Shown in pieces: positions 35,316-44,491 of a stretch of DNA of 64,000 nt. Below the pieces are notes generated by a model. That model searched no databases. It saw only the letters and a list, made by a program, of their open reading frames with translations, and had not been told where the DNA came from. Position numbers and translations under genes: made by a program. The DNA is from G963692885 sp964658655 (GTDB taxonomy: Bacteria; Acidobacteriota; Terriglobia; Terriglobales; Acidobacteriaceae): assembly GCA_964658655.1 (NCBI GenBank), contig CAZZZL010000010.1, positions 1 to 64,000 of the forward strand. Direction: 5' to 3'. Within the stretch, counting starts at the first letter, position 1. Every line of letters starts with the position of its first letter.

Positions 35316-36254
35316 TTACTGCGGAGGCTTCGCAGGCTGATTTGCAGGCGGCGGAGTCGTTGACTGAGCAGGCGGCGTCCCCTTGCCATCCCCGATATCC
35401 TGCCCCTCGAAGGTAATCTTCACCGTCGACCGGAAGCGCTTGTAATCCGTGTACTTCACGACATAGCGAATGCGCACGTCCTGCGCCATATAGCCGCTGC
35501 CGCCCGAAAAATGCAGCGTTGCATCCGACTTGGTATACACCGGGAACCAGTACTGACCATCCACCTGTTCGCGATACGTAGTGAACGGCGGCGATAAATC
35601 CTCGTGGCCTTTTCGCGTGTCATCGGGAACATTCTTACCATTGACCAGCACTACCTGCAGGTCCTGCTGATCCACCCAGATGCGCCCCTGCAGGTAGCGG
35701 CGGCCCTTTTCAATCTTCTTTGGCGCCACATCAAAGACATAAGTGTTCAACTCGTCCACCTTCTGCCGACCAACATAGGTGACGTTATAGGCGACGATGT
35801 CCTCGGCGGTAAGGACGAACGGCAGGCGATGTTCGATATCCGAAAAGTCCGCAGGCGACATGATGATGCGTTCCAGCGTATTCGCCGGCGCATATGTCAC
35901 ATGCTCCAGTTTGTGACCGTCGGCCGAATACGAAATGTCAGCGACTTCTTCGTAGCGGCCATCCGGCTTGCCGTCCTCGTTGAGCGTTTCTACGCGCACA
36001 TTCCGCGTATATGAGTACTGATCGAGAGCCTTACGAAATTCACTTTCCTTCGCGGCAAACTTCTTGATGATCTGGTCCGGGGGAATGGACGGGGCGCTCG
36101 TATCGACCGGCCCAAACCCCTGGTCCGCCGTCTGGGTTACCGTGTAATTCACCTGGGCGACAGATGCCATAGGCATCATTCCCAGCCATGCCAGTCCAGC
36201 GAAAATAACAAGTTGCGCTCCAGAATTGAGATGACTTTTGCGAAATCCCGACAC
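35316..36254 (-). CDS. Secreted LolA-like / outer-membrane lipoprotein-sorting-like protein
   Basis: 312 residues with a signal peptide ending near S-V-A-Q. The rest is a predicted half-barrel of beta strands with paired motifs such as Y-L-Q-G-R-I-W-V-D-Q-Q-D-L-Q-V-V and Q-Y-W-F-P-V-Y, typical of the LolA/LolB-like fold seen in outer-membrane lipoprotein-sorting proteins. The tail is proline- and glutamine-rich. No lipobox is evident. It may chaperone lipoproteins or glycolipids in the periplasm; this is inferred from the fold pattern only. Confidence 0.65.
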   Translation of the reverse strand: MSGFRKSHLNSGAQLVIFAGLAWLGMMPMASVAQVNYTVTQTADQGFGPVDTSAPSIPPDQIIKKFAAKESEFRKALDQYSYTRNVRVETLNEDGKPDGRYEEVADISYSADGHKLEHVTYAPANTLERIIMSPADFSDIEHRLPFVLTAEDIVAYNVTYVGRQKVDELNTYVFDVAPKKIEKGRRYLQGRIWVDQQDLQVVLVNGKNVPDDTRKGHEDLSPPFTTYREQVDGQYWFPVYTKSDATLHFSGGSGYMAQDVRIRYVVKYTDYKRFRSTVKITFEGQDIGDGKGTPPAQSTTPPPANQPAKPPQ

Positions 36255-36443
36255 ACCTGCTCCTTGATTGCATCTCTGGCGGGCCGCCTGCGGTCAGCGA
36301 CCGGTCCGCGATGAAATACCTGCCCCTAAGTAGACGCTCTCTCGTCCCGAAAAGACACCCGCAAGGCTCGGACCTTTGATTTTGCGAGCCTCATCCAGTA
36401 TGCAACCCAGTACACTGGGGCGTTACGTCGCACACGGAGACTT

Positions 36444-38768
36444 GTGGAAATGCCCCGCCAGCAGCGTTCAGTCCTTCAACATCTATCCGCAGCCTCCCCG
36501 ACCGCCAAAGCATCCGCGCATGGCAGCTCGGCTTTCCTCTATAAATGGCTGGGTTGCGCTGCCTGCCTCGTGCTGTGGGGCATTTTTCCGCACACTGCGG
36601 CCGCGCAGGCGCCTGACCACCCCGCGCCCCGGCCTATGCAGTTTGCTGATCTGATGAAGATGCGTCGTCTGGGTGAATCCACGCTCTCGCCCAACGGCAA
36701 ATGGGTGCTTTTCTCTGTGACCGATGCCGACCTCGAGCGCAATACCCGCACCTCTCACCTGTGGGTGATCCCGGCGGCTGGGGGGCAGGAGAAGCCGGTT
36801 ACCGCCTCGAGTGCAGGCGAAAGTCGCGGCCGTTTTTCGCCTGACGGCAAACAGATTCTCTTCACCAGCAGCCGCGAAGGCTCGCCGCAGATTTATCTCG
36901 CTTCCTTTGATGACGCCAGTGGAAACGCAGGAGAAGCAAAGGCTCTTACCAGTCTCAGCACCGGCGCCGATGGTGCCCTCTGGTCGCCCGACGGCCAGAA
37001 CATCCTGTTCCTGTCGAGTGTCTATCCCGACTGTTCATCCAACTCCGACCCTGCCGCCTGCAACAAGCAGCGGGACGACCAGCAGGAGAGTTCCAAGGTG
37101 AAGGCGCAGATTTTTACCCATCTGCTCGCCCGCCACTGGAATACCTTCACCGGCGACAAGCGCTCCCATCTTTTTCTGATCCCCGCGTCCGGCGGTACAC
37201 CGCGTGATCTGAACGCCGGTGACCCGCGTGACATTCCACCCTTCTCGATCGGCGGCGCGGACGGCTATGCGTTCTCGCCGGACAGCAAGGAGATTGCCTT
37301 CGAGGAAAATCTCGATCCGGAACCGGCTATCAGCACCAACGCCGACATCTTCACGCTGCGGCTGGACGATCCGTCTGCAAAACCTGTAAAGGTGAGCACC
37401 AGTCCCGGCGGTGATTTCAGCCCAGCCTATTCGCCCGATGGGAAATACATTGCATGGCGTTCGCAGGAGCGCGCCGGATATGAGAGCGATCGATTCCGGC
37501 TCACGCTCTACGATCGACAGTCAAAGCAGATCAAGGAACCTTTGCCAAATTTCGATCGCTGGATCGATGAGTTCGCCTGGTCGGCAGACTCGCGGACGAT
37601 CTATTTCGTCGCCGCCGATCGTGGAGAGGCGCCGGTGTTTGAGGTCAGTGAGCCGTTCGGCGACAAGTCCACGCAGAAGATAAATGAAAAAGTCTTGATC
37701 CCGGTCCGCCGTGTTACTGCGGAAGGCGAGTACAGCAACTTGCTTCCGTCGCCCTCGGGCCAATATCTAATCGCGGCCAAGATGAGCATCAACAGTCCCG
37801 GCAAGTTGGTCATGCTCGACACAAAGCTGATCGGGCACGAAATGATTACCGAAGGTTTCCCGAGGCAACTTCCGCTGCCGATCGCGCATGAACTAGCCGT
37901 TCCTGAAGTCCGACTTACCCACCTGAACGACGAAACCCTCGCCGAGTTCGACCTGCCCAAGATGGAGAAATTCTGGTTCCGCGGCGCCCTCAACACACGC
38001 GTGCAGGGCTTCCTCATCCGTCCACCGGGCTTCGATGCAACGAAGAAATATCCAGTCAAGTTTCTCATCCATGGCGGCCCGGAAGGCGCCTGGGGCAATA
38101 GCTGGAGCTATCGCTGGAATCCCGAACTCTTCGCCGCCGACGGCTATGTCGTCGTCATGGTCAATCCGCGTGGCTCAACCGGCTACGGACAGCAGTTCAT
38201 CGATCAGATTGACGGCGACTGGGGCGGCAAACCGTATGTCGATCTCATGCGCGGTCTCGATTATGCCGAGCAGCATTTCACTTTCATCGACAAATCGCGC
38301 GAGTGCGCACTGGGCGCAAGCTATGGCGGCTACATGGCCGATTGGATCCTCGGGCACACGGACCGCTTTGCCTGCGTCGTTTCACATGACGGCATGTTCA
38401 ATACTGAATCTGCTTATGGTGAAACCGACGAGCTCTGGTTCCCCGAGTGGGAGTTCAAAGGCACTCCCTGGACCAACCGGATTGATTATCGCCGCTGGTC
38501 ACCAATGCTCTTTGCACCACGCATGAAGACGCCAACACTGGTAATCCACGGCCAGCTTGATTACAGGCTCGAACTGTCGCAGGGGCTACAGCTCTACACC
38601 ACACTGCAGCGTCTGAAGGTTCCATCAGAGATGCTCTACTTTCCTGATGAAGGGCACTGGGTTTTGAGACCGCAAAACAGTCAGCTCTGGTATTCCACAG
38701 TCAACGCATGGTGCGATAAGTGGACGCATACCAACCAGCAGGCATCGGCTGTCCAGAAGGCGCCATAA
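36444..38768 (+). CDS. S9 family serine peptidase (acylaminoacyl-peptidase/DPP-like), exported
   Basis: 774 residues from GTG 36444 (ATG 36450 also possible; GGAG lies at 36436-36439). A signal sequence lies around residues 30-55. A seven-bladed propeller with PD40-type repeats (S-P-D-G-K, A-W-S-A-D-S) spans about 65-480. The alpha/beta-hydrolase domain has the triad S626 in G-A-S-Y-G-G-Y, D706 in H-G-Q-L-D and H738 in D-E-G-H. Such peptidases cleave short peptides in the periplasm or outside the cell. recX follows immediately. Confidence 0.93.
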   Translation: MEMPRQQRSVLQHLSAASPTAKASAHGSSAFLYKWLGCAACLVLWGIFPHTAAAQAPDHPAPRPMQFADLMKMRRLGESTLSPNGKWVLFSVTDADLERNTRTSHLWVIPAAGGQEKPVTASSAGESRGRFSPDGKQILFTSSREGSPQIYLASFDDASGNAGEAKALTSLSTGADGALWSPDGQNILFLSSVYPDCSSNSDPAACNKQRDDQQESSKVKAQIFTHLLARHWNTFTGDKRSHLFLIPASGGTPRDLNAGDPRDIPPFSIGGADGYAFSPDSKEIAFEENLDPEPAISTNADIFTLRLDDPSAKPVKVSTSPGGDFSPAYSPDGKYIAWRSQERAGYESDRFRLTLYDRQSKQIKEPLPNFDRWIDEFAWSADSRTIYFVAADRGEAPVFEVSEPFGDKSTQKINEKVLIPVRRVTAEGEYSNLLPSPSGQYLIAAKMSINSPGKLVMLDTKLIGHEMITEGFPRQLPLPIAHELAVPEVRLTHLNDETLAEFDLPKMEKFWFRGALNTRVQGFLIRPPGFDATKKYPVKFLIHGGPEGAWGNSWSYRWNPELFAADGYVVVMVNPRGSTGYGQQFIDQIDGDWGGKPYVDLMRGLDYAEQHFTFIDKSRECALGASYGGYMADWILGHTDRFACVVSHDGMFNTESAYGETDELWFPEWEFKGTPWTNRIDYRRWSPMLFAPRMKTPTLVIHGQLDYRLELSQGLQLYTTLQRLKVPSEMLYFPDEGHWVLRPQNSQLWYSTVNAWCDKWTHTNQQASAVQKAP

Positions 38769-38769
38769 A

Positions 38770-39312
38770 GTGGCCTGGGCGAAAAGGAAGCCGAAGAAAA
38801 TCGCGGAACCTCTCGACGAGAAGCAGTTGTTTGATTATGCCGTCGGCTCTCTGGGCCGGCGCATGCGCACCGTCGTTCAACTGACGCGCCTGATGCGGGC
38901 AAAAGTCGAACGTGAAGAGAGTGGCGAGGCGAAGATCAACGCGGTGATTGCCAGGCTGAAGGAGTACAACTTTCTCGACGACGCGGCCTTTGCCACTACG
39001 TTCACCCGTTTGCGCCAGGACAATCAGCACTACGGCCGGCGTCGCGTGCAGCAGGACCTGCTGCAGAAAGGTATCCACCCAGAACTAGCGACAGAAACTT
39101 TGAACGCAGCTTATGAAGATGTCAGCGAAGAAGCGCTAGCACGGCAGCACCTTGCTCGTAAACGTTTGAAACAGCCAGCAACAGACAAGGAATCCCGGCG
39201 CATCATGGGTCAACTTATCCGCGCCGGCTTCTCGCCTACAGTTATTTTCAAGATACTCAAGCAGTGGAACGTGCCGGAAGAAGTTCTCTCCGGATTAGAA
39301 GACGCCGAATAA
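38770..39312 (+). CDS. recX: Regulatory protein RecX
   Basis: 180 residues of three-helix repeats typical of RecX, including R-R-M-R-T, Y-N-F-L-D-D-A-x-F-A, the Y-G-R-R-R-V family signature and A-x-x-x-L-x-A-Y. RecX binds RecA filaments and modulates recombination. It starts at GTG 38770, one base after the S9 peptidase stop, with AAGG eight bases upstream. recA is not in the window, so recX is uncoupled from it here and may be co-transcribed with the peptidase gene. Confidence 0.9.
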   Translation: MAWAKRKPKKIAEPLDEKQLFDYAVGSLGRRMRTVVQLTRLMRAKVEREESGEAKINAVIARLKEYNFLDDAAFATTFTRLRQDNQHYGRRRVQQDLLQKGIHPELATETLNAAYEDVSEEALARQHLARKRLKQPATDKESRRIMGQLIRAGFSPTVIFKILKQWNVPEEVLSGLEDAE

Positions 39313-39330
39313 AATGCTGTCTACAGAATA

Positions 39331-39366
39331 GTCATCCCGACCGAAGCGAAGTGGAGGGATCTGCAT
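39331..39366. repeat. Dispersed intergenic repeat, copy 2
   Basis: This stretch starts GTCATCCCGA, runs through GAAGCGAAGTGGAGGGATCT and ends near GCAT. It aligns to 35215-35250. It lies between the convergent recX and porin genes, as copy 1 lies between convergent genes. Confidence 0.6.
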
Positions 39367-39396
39367 CTTCCTTCCCCCAGTGACCTTTCACGCCAA

Positions 39397-40863
39397 CTAG
39401 AAGTGATAAGTCACATCTCCAGCGACGATAAACTGGCTCTTCTTTTTACCCAGGTCATAGGCCGCTTCATTATAAGAATGCTCGTAGCGAATCTCCGGAC
39501 GGAACAGGACAGTGCTGCCAATCCAGTGACCATAGCTGACCAGGTGTTCTGAATACCGCGTGACATAGCCGGTCCGCTGTCCGCGTTCATCGTTTACGAA
39601 CTCGTTGCGAATCGATAGGTAATCTTTCTTCGTAAACTCCTTCTCTAAATAATTCACGAAGGCAAATTCCGGGGCTGTGCAGCGAAGCACACTTGTCGGG
39701 CAATATGCGCCATTTGCTCCTCTCTCCGGCGTGATCGGATTAGCTACGTTCCCTGCGATGTTCGGTACATCGCGCTCGTACATGTACCAGGTCTCTGTAT
39801 CCGTATGCCAGGAAGCATTGATCTTGTGATACCAGGTCAAATAATAGCTTTGCAGGTTGTTATAGGCATACTTACCCTGGTTCAACGAATTAATGCAGGG
39901 ATATAACATGTCGCCTCCCTGGTGCCATGTATAGGACACGCAGGCAGTCAGTGTGGGTGTGACGTCTTTTGTCCACGGCGCCACATCGTTGCCGCCGGAG
40001 AATCCTACCTGCGTCAACCAGTGGTTGCTCAGCTTGACCGAAGCAACGATGCCAGTCTGCGTGTACGGATCGATTGTGTAAAGCAGCGAATGGCTATAGG
40101 TGTAATTATTCGGTGCAAGCTGTGCTTCAATATCCGGCAGCGAGATATAACGGCCCATGCGAATATCCATCCCCTGCGCCACGCGTGGGAAATAAATGTC
40201 GAAGTAAAACATGACTGGATCGTATCCATAGGTATTGTTGCTGCTTAAGAGCTGTTGGCTGAGGACACCCTTGGCTGTCGTATACCGATAGTCCTGGCCG
40301 TAAAGCTGTGCCAGGCGGAAACCCCAATCGACATGATCCGTCTGCACAGTATTCGGCAGACGTTCTATATAAAGGACCTGCTGATCGGGAATAAGTGTGT
40401 TTGGACTCACATAATAGGCTGCAGGAGCATTTGCGAACTTGCCCCTGTTCGACGTGCTTACATCAAATCCGCCGTTGAGCCAGCCGTAAACCTTGATGCG
40501 GCTGCTGGCGCCATTAATAGCCTGCATCAGCGGATAGGTCTGTGTATCGGGCGCACCAATGTCCGGTGAACCGCCATAGTTCCAGTCGGCAGCAGGAAAG
40601 GGTTCTGAATCCAATGGTGCTGCATAACCGCGACGCTTGGGATCAGGGCCGGCCGGGAGTGTCGGATGCCAGTCTTCCCGATAAGCCGCAAAAAAACGCT
40701 TTAGAAAAGGCTTGGCGGTCGGAGCGGTAGCTGTATTGGCCGACGCCGACGACGTTGAGACTTCAGGCGAATCTGCAGCGTTCCCCTGCGCGTGCAGCTT
40801 GCGGACGGAGAACGTAAACATGTAACTAAGAAGAAAGAAAGCAATCGTGATCTTTTTCAGCAT
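39397..40863 (-). CDS. Outer-membrane beta-barrel porin (OmpL-like, BBP2 type)
   Basis: 488 residues. The signal peptide ends near L-H-A-Q, followed by a low-complexity serine/threonine/alanine linker. The barrel then runs to the C-terminus with alternating aromatic strands (Y-G-W-L-N-G-G-F, the V-D-W-G-F-R-L-A-Q-L-Y-G-Q-D-Y-R-Y stretch, V-T-Y-H-F at the end). The pattern matches the putative beta-barrel porin-2 family. The terminal phenylalanine is the usual outer-membrane assembly signal. Function is probably passive uptake of solutes; substrate unknown. Confidence 0.85.
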   Translation of the reverse strand: MLKKITIAFFLLSYMFTFSVRKLHAQGNAADSPEVSTSSASANTATAPTAKPFLKRFFAAYREDWHPTLPAGPDPKRRGYAAPLDSEPFPAADWNYGGSPDIGAPDTQTYPLMQAINGASSRIKVYGWLNGGFDVSTSNRGKFANAPAAYYVSPNTLIPDQQVLYIERLPNTVQTDHVDWGFRLAQLYGQDYRYTTAKGVLSQQLLSSNNTYGYDPVMFYFDIYFPRVAQGMDIRMGRYISLPDIEAQLAPNNYTYSHSLLYTIDPYTQTGIVASVKLSNHWLTQVGFSGGNDVAPWTKDVTPTLTACVSYTWHQGGDMLYPCINSLNQGKYAYNNLQSYYLTWYHKINASWHTDTETWYMYERDVPNIAGNVANPITPERGANGAYCPTSVLRCTAPEFAFVNYLEKEFTKKDYLSIRNEFVNDERGQRTGYVTRYSEHLVSYGHWIGSTVLFRPEIRYEHSYNEAAYDLGKKKSQFIVAGDVTYHF

Positions 40864-41075
40864 GGCCGGATTGGCCGCCCCCTGGATGCGGCCGTACTCA
40901 TTGAGCTTCTCCGCTTATCCGTAAGAAATCCCGATGGAATGCGTATGGAATTCGTAAGGACGCATAAGCAAACATGAAGGCATCGACGGCAGACGCTTTC
41001 GCTGAAGCAAAAGCATACTGTCCGCGGCGCGCGCCACAGCTTCTGAGTGGATCGAGACTGGCTTATAACGAGAGC

Positions 41076-41897
41076 ATGGGTACCTCTCTATTGCGATTCA
41101 TCGCCGTTGACTGGTCAGGCGCAAAGTCAGGCGCCGAGCAGCGCCGGCGGATCGTCACCGCCGACTGGCATGCCGGCACCATCACCCTCACAGCGGGTCG
41201 CACACGTGAGGAAACCACTGAATGGCTCATTGCCCAAGCACGGACCACCCCGCGACTGGCCGTCGGCATCGACTTTTCATTCTCATTTCCCTACTGGTTT
41301 GTGAATCAGACTAGCTGTGCGTCGATCGAAAGCTTCTGGCAGGTGGCCGAGACCTCCGCTGAAAATTGGCTGTTCAACTGCGAGGATCCATTCTGGGGAC
41401 GGCCCGGGCGCCGCTGTCCCGAAAATCATCGGGCTCCCGCATGGCGCGGCTATCGTCTTTGTGAACAACCCGCCGTGATCGGCTGGCAGCCCAAGTCAAC
41501 CTTTCAGATTGGCGGAGCAGGCGCGGTCGGCACCGGCAGTCTGCGCGGCATCGCGACGCTGCGAGCACTGCACCGCGCCGGCTTTTCTATCTGGCCGTTT
41601 CATCCTCCGGCCTTTCCCTGCGTGGTCGAGATCTATCCGCGATCCTTCACCGGACCCATCTGCAAAAGCAGTTCAGCAGAACGCGCAGCTTACCTGCGGA
41701 CACATCTCGATGGTCAACTGTCGCAGGAAACATTCGACCGCGCAGCAAGTTCGGAGGATGCGTTCGATGCCCTCTGCTCTGTGATTGGCATGGCGCGGCA
41801 ATGTGACGACTTCTTGACGCTCAAGCAGGCGACGGACGGCAGGAAACTCCTCGAGGGAGATATCTTTCCCGGACGCCCGATTTCCAGACTGAAGTGA
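41076..41897 (+). CDS. DUF429-like (RNase H-like fold) protein
   Basis: 273 residues from ATG 41076. The frame is open from ATG 40974, but the family motif F-I-A-V-D12-W-S-G-A suits a start just before it. A second acidic strand V-G-I-D-F-S-F-S-F-P and a C-terminal D-A-F-D-A-L-x-S helix match the DUF429-type RNase H-like fold. The biochemical role is unknown. Its stop is five bases from the convergent stop of the next gene, so transcripts must overlap. Confidence 0.65.
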   Translation: MGTSLLRFIAVDWSGAKSGAEQRRRIVTADWHAGTITLTAGRTREETTEWLIAQARTTPRLAVGIDFSFSFPYWFVNQTSCASIESFWQVAETSAENWLFNCEDPFWGRPGRRCPENHRAPAWRGYRLCEQPAVIGWQPKSTFQIGGAGAVGTGSLRGIATLRALHRAGFSIWPFHPPAFPCVVEIYPRSFTGPICKSSSAERAAYLRTHLDGQLSQETFDRAASSEDAFDALCSVIGMARQCDDFLTLKQATDGRKLLEGDIFPGRPISRLK

Positions 41898-41901
41898 AAC
41901 T

Positions 41902-43089
41902 CTATTGCTGAGCAGGAGCGCCGCCGCTCAGACTCCAACTTGCCAGCACGGACGCACTCGCACTGGGAGAAGCGCGTAACAACGGCTCGACCCCGGTCAC
42001 CAGTGTGACCGCGCCCATCTGGTTGTCCGCGCCGCTGGACGCAACGACCATTACCAGGTCACCCCGCTTGAGCTGCGCCAGTTGAATTGCAGGAGCATGT
42101 GCCAACGCCTGCTGCATATCCGCACCGCCGGAAGCACCCGCGCCGCCGGGTCCTGCACCACCTCCGCGACGCCCTGCACCTGCATCGCCTCCATCCGGAG
42201 GCGGACCGCCCGAGGGTGGTCCGCCGGCAGGACGGCCCCCACCGCCGCCAGAATCACCCGTCGGCTTCATCGCAGCCGCAAGTTTATCCGCCGTGGCGTC
42301 GTCCAGTTTCCGTAACTGGGAGTCGCTGGTGACTTTCAGCTGTACCGGCTGCTTGGTTGCGAGATCGCTGAGCGTGATCGTTCCGCCTGTCGCGTCGACT
42401 GCAGTGATTTTTCCGGAAAAGTTGCGAAACGATCCCGCGACCACCTCATCCGCCTGGAACGTCGATCCATCGGCGCCGGCCGTACCTCTCGCCCGCAGCT
42501 GGTCGCCAGCAGCAATCTTGTCGAGTGAGGAAGGTTTAGCCTGGTCGTATTGCACCGATTCAGCCGAGTACCGCTTGACTACTGCCGAAGGTCCGAGCTT
42601 GATGGTGACATTTTTTCCAGCAGAGTTGGTAATCTGGACGGACTTACCATCGACATCGACTGACTTGACCAGTCCACCCAAACCATGCTGCCAGGCCTCT
42701 GCTGCCGCTGCATGCTGCTGGGCGATATCGGATTGCTTCATCGCCACCACGGCGGCCGCCGTATTGCCGGCGCCATCTGCTGTGGGAGTAATGCGAAGCA
42801 CCAGCAAGCGGTCACCCGGGGCCATGTCTGTCAGCTGGATCGGTGTTGCGCCCGCGAGGCTGGTCTGCCCCGGCGCGATCTGCAGTAGCTTCGTCCCATC
42901 TGTAACCAGAATGGTGCTCTCTTTTCCCTGTGCGTCTTTCAGCGTAATCTGCTTGCCATCCACCTTGACCAGCGATCCTGCAAGCCGTGAAGCCGGCGCA
43001 GGCGTTGCCTGGCCGGCGAGCATATAAGGGTTGGCGAGTGCAGCGGAACTGATGCAAACAGCGGCAGCGAATACGAATCCTTGCTTCAT
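41902..43089 (-). CDS. Secreted protein with repeated DUF5666-like beta domains and a Gly/Pro-rich linker
   Basis: 395 residues with an N-terminal signal peptide. Three related units carry V-x-G-K-x-I/V-T-L/I-x-x-x-x-G-K followed by a G-D-R-L-like turn, as in DUF5666-type OB-like domains. Between the last units lies a low-complexity stretch (about 276-325) of glycine, proline, alanine and aspartate. It is probably periplasmic or surface-exposed; function unknown. It sits between the DUF429-like gene and the second VWFA gene, with a separate terminator upstream. Confidence 0.65.
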   Translation of the reverse strand: MKQGFVFAAAVCISSAALANPYMLAGQATPAPASRLAGSLVKVDGKQITLKDAQGKESTILVTDGTKLLQIAPGQTSLAGATPIQLTDMAPGDRLLVLRITPTADGAGNTAAAVVAMKQSDIAQQHAAAAEAWQHGLGGLVKSVDVDGKSVQITNSAGKNVTIKLGPSAVVKRYSAESVQYDQAKPSSLDKIAAGDQLRARGTAGADGSTFQADEVVAGSFRNFSGKITAVDATGGTITLSDLATKQPVQLKVTSDSQLRKLDDATADKLAAAMKPTGDSGGGGGRPAGGPPSGGPPPDGGDAGAGRRGGGAGPGGAGASGGADMQQALAHAPAIQLAQLKRGDLVMVVASSGADNQMGAVTLVTGVEPLLRASPSASASVLASWSLSGGAPAQQ

Positions 43090-43202
43090 TTGAAAGCTCC
43101 CTGGCTGACCCGTTGATCAGTGTTTGAACTGTGCAGGCCCACAGCCTGCGACCCTACATTACACGTAAGGTCCTCTTGCTGCCTACTCTATCGCGGGCAA
43201 AA

Positions 43203-43237
43203 CGAACCCGGATACTCTGACGGAGTATCCGGGTTCG
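43203..43237 (-). terminator. Rho-independent terminator after the second VWFA gene
   Basis: A perfect 15-bp inverted repeat (43203-43217 and 43223-43237) with a five-base loop. On the minus strand it is followed at once by TTTTGCCC. It starts 24 bases after the stop of the VWFA gene and should isolate it from the DUF5666-like gene. Confidence 0.85.
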
Positions 43238-43261
43238 AAGACGCGGGACGAAACAAAGCTA

Positions 43262-44230
43262 TTACTGCTTTTCGAGCGGTTCTCCGATAAACACACTGGA
43301 TGGGCTATTTACCTTGGTATTCGGTACATTCACCTTCACCTTCAGGTTCTGCAGACCGTCTTTTACCTTCGCCGGTACACTCAATCCGACCTCGTACTGG
43401 TTTTGCAGATTGCGCGAGATCTGCTCGAAGAACGGCGTAAAGGATACCGGGTTATCAAAACCCTGGTAGTACAGCTCACCACCGGTTGCTTCCGACATCT
43501 GGATCAGGTAGTTCTGGCCGCTGTTGATGCCCACGCCCAGCCGGCCCGCCAGTCCACGGTCCTTGTAAAAAATCGAATAGATGACGACGCCCGCTTGCTG
43601 TGCCTGCTTGATCGTCGCGTTGACATACGGATCTTCCGGGTCGTAGCGCAGCCCGTAGAAGCCATCGACGCCATTGCTCACCATTACCACTTCATGACGC
43701 ATGCCACGCCCCGCACTCGGCCACGCCTTCATCAGCGATGTCAACGCGAAATACGGGCTGGCATTCGCACCTGGAAACCCTGCTGGCAGGCGCAATTGCT
43801 TTGCCGCGGTCGCATGATCAAGCGTGAAGGGCTGAACGAAACGTGCTCCGCCATTATCGATATAGGCAACGCCGATCTCGACATTTGGCGGCAGACCGTT
43901 GATGAAATCGCTCATCTCTTTCAGATACAGGCCAAGACTCGTTCGCGCCGAGTCATCGATGAGCAGCACCAGCTGCAGGTTGGCTTTATCGGCCCCGTAG
44001 TGACGCAGACCGGCGACCACTGCCTCCTTACCATCGACTTTTACGGCAAGGTTCGCCGGCGTCACCGCGGGCGCAACTTCCTTATTCTTGGACAGCACCG
44101 TGATGATGGTGTGTGCATCCGCAGCCGGCGTCACGGCTTCCTGCGCAACAGCGGTCAATACTGAAAGACTTCCAAGCAGCAGGGCAGAAGCGGTATAGAC
44201 CGTCCGCCAAATCTTGAATGAATTGCTCAT
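43262..44230 (-). CDS. Secreted VWFA-domain protein
   Basis: 322 residues from ATG 44230 (the frame stays open to 44350 upstream, but the signal peptide begins here; AGGGGA lies about 12 bases before). The signal ends near A-V-A-Q. A short N-terminal beta domain contains V-K-V-D-G-K-E-A, and the VWFA domain has a partial metal-site L-L-I-D-D-S-A-R and a later S-N-G-V-D strand. It resembles acidobacterial VWFA proteins but has a more complete metal site than the copy at 33135. Function unknown; probably secreted. Confidence 0.8.
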   Translation of the reverse strand: MSNSFKIWRTVYTASALLLGSLSVLTAVAQEAVTPAADAHTIITVLSKNKEVAPAVTPANLAVKVDGKEAVVAGLRHYGADKANLQLVLLIDDSARTSLGLYLKEMSDFINGLPPNVEIGVAYIDNGGARFVQPFTLDHATAAKQLRLPAGFPGANASPYFALTSLMKAWPSAGRGMRHEVVMVSNGVDGFYGLRYDPEDPYVNATIKQAQQAGVVIYSIFYKDRGLAGRLGVGINSGQNYLIQMSEATGGELYYQGFDNPVSFTPFFEQISRNLQNQYEVGLSVPAKVKDGLQNLKVKVNVPNTKVNSPSSVFIGEPLEKQ

Positions 44231-44491
44231 AAAAATTGTTTCCCCTGGATCTTCTCCGTCGCGCCGGTGATCGGCTGCGACTACCAACACCAAAGCTGTA
44301 CGCCCTCCGCGGTATACGCGGGCCAAATGCATACTGCCCGCAATAAGCACAGTAAAATGTGCAGCTTCTACATCACATTGGACGCACGCCGGTACCCTTT
44401 TGATCCAAACCCGTTTTGGTATCCTAAGTTGCAGCAGTTCGCGGCGATCTGCTTAATATCGGACCCTCTGCATCCAGGCAAATAAGAATTT

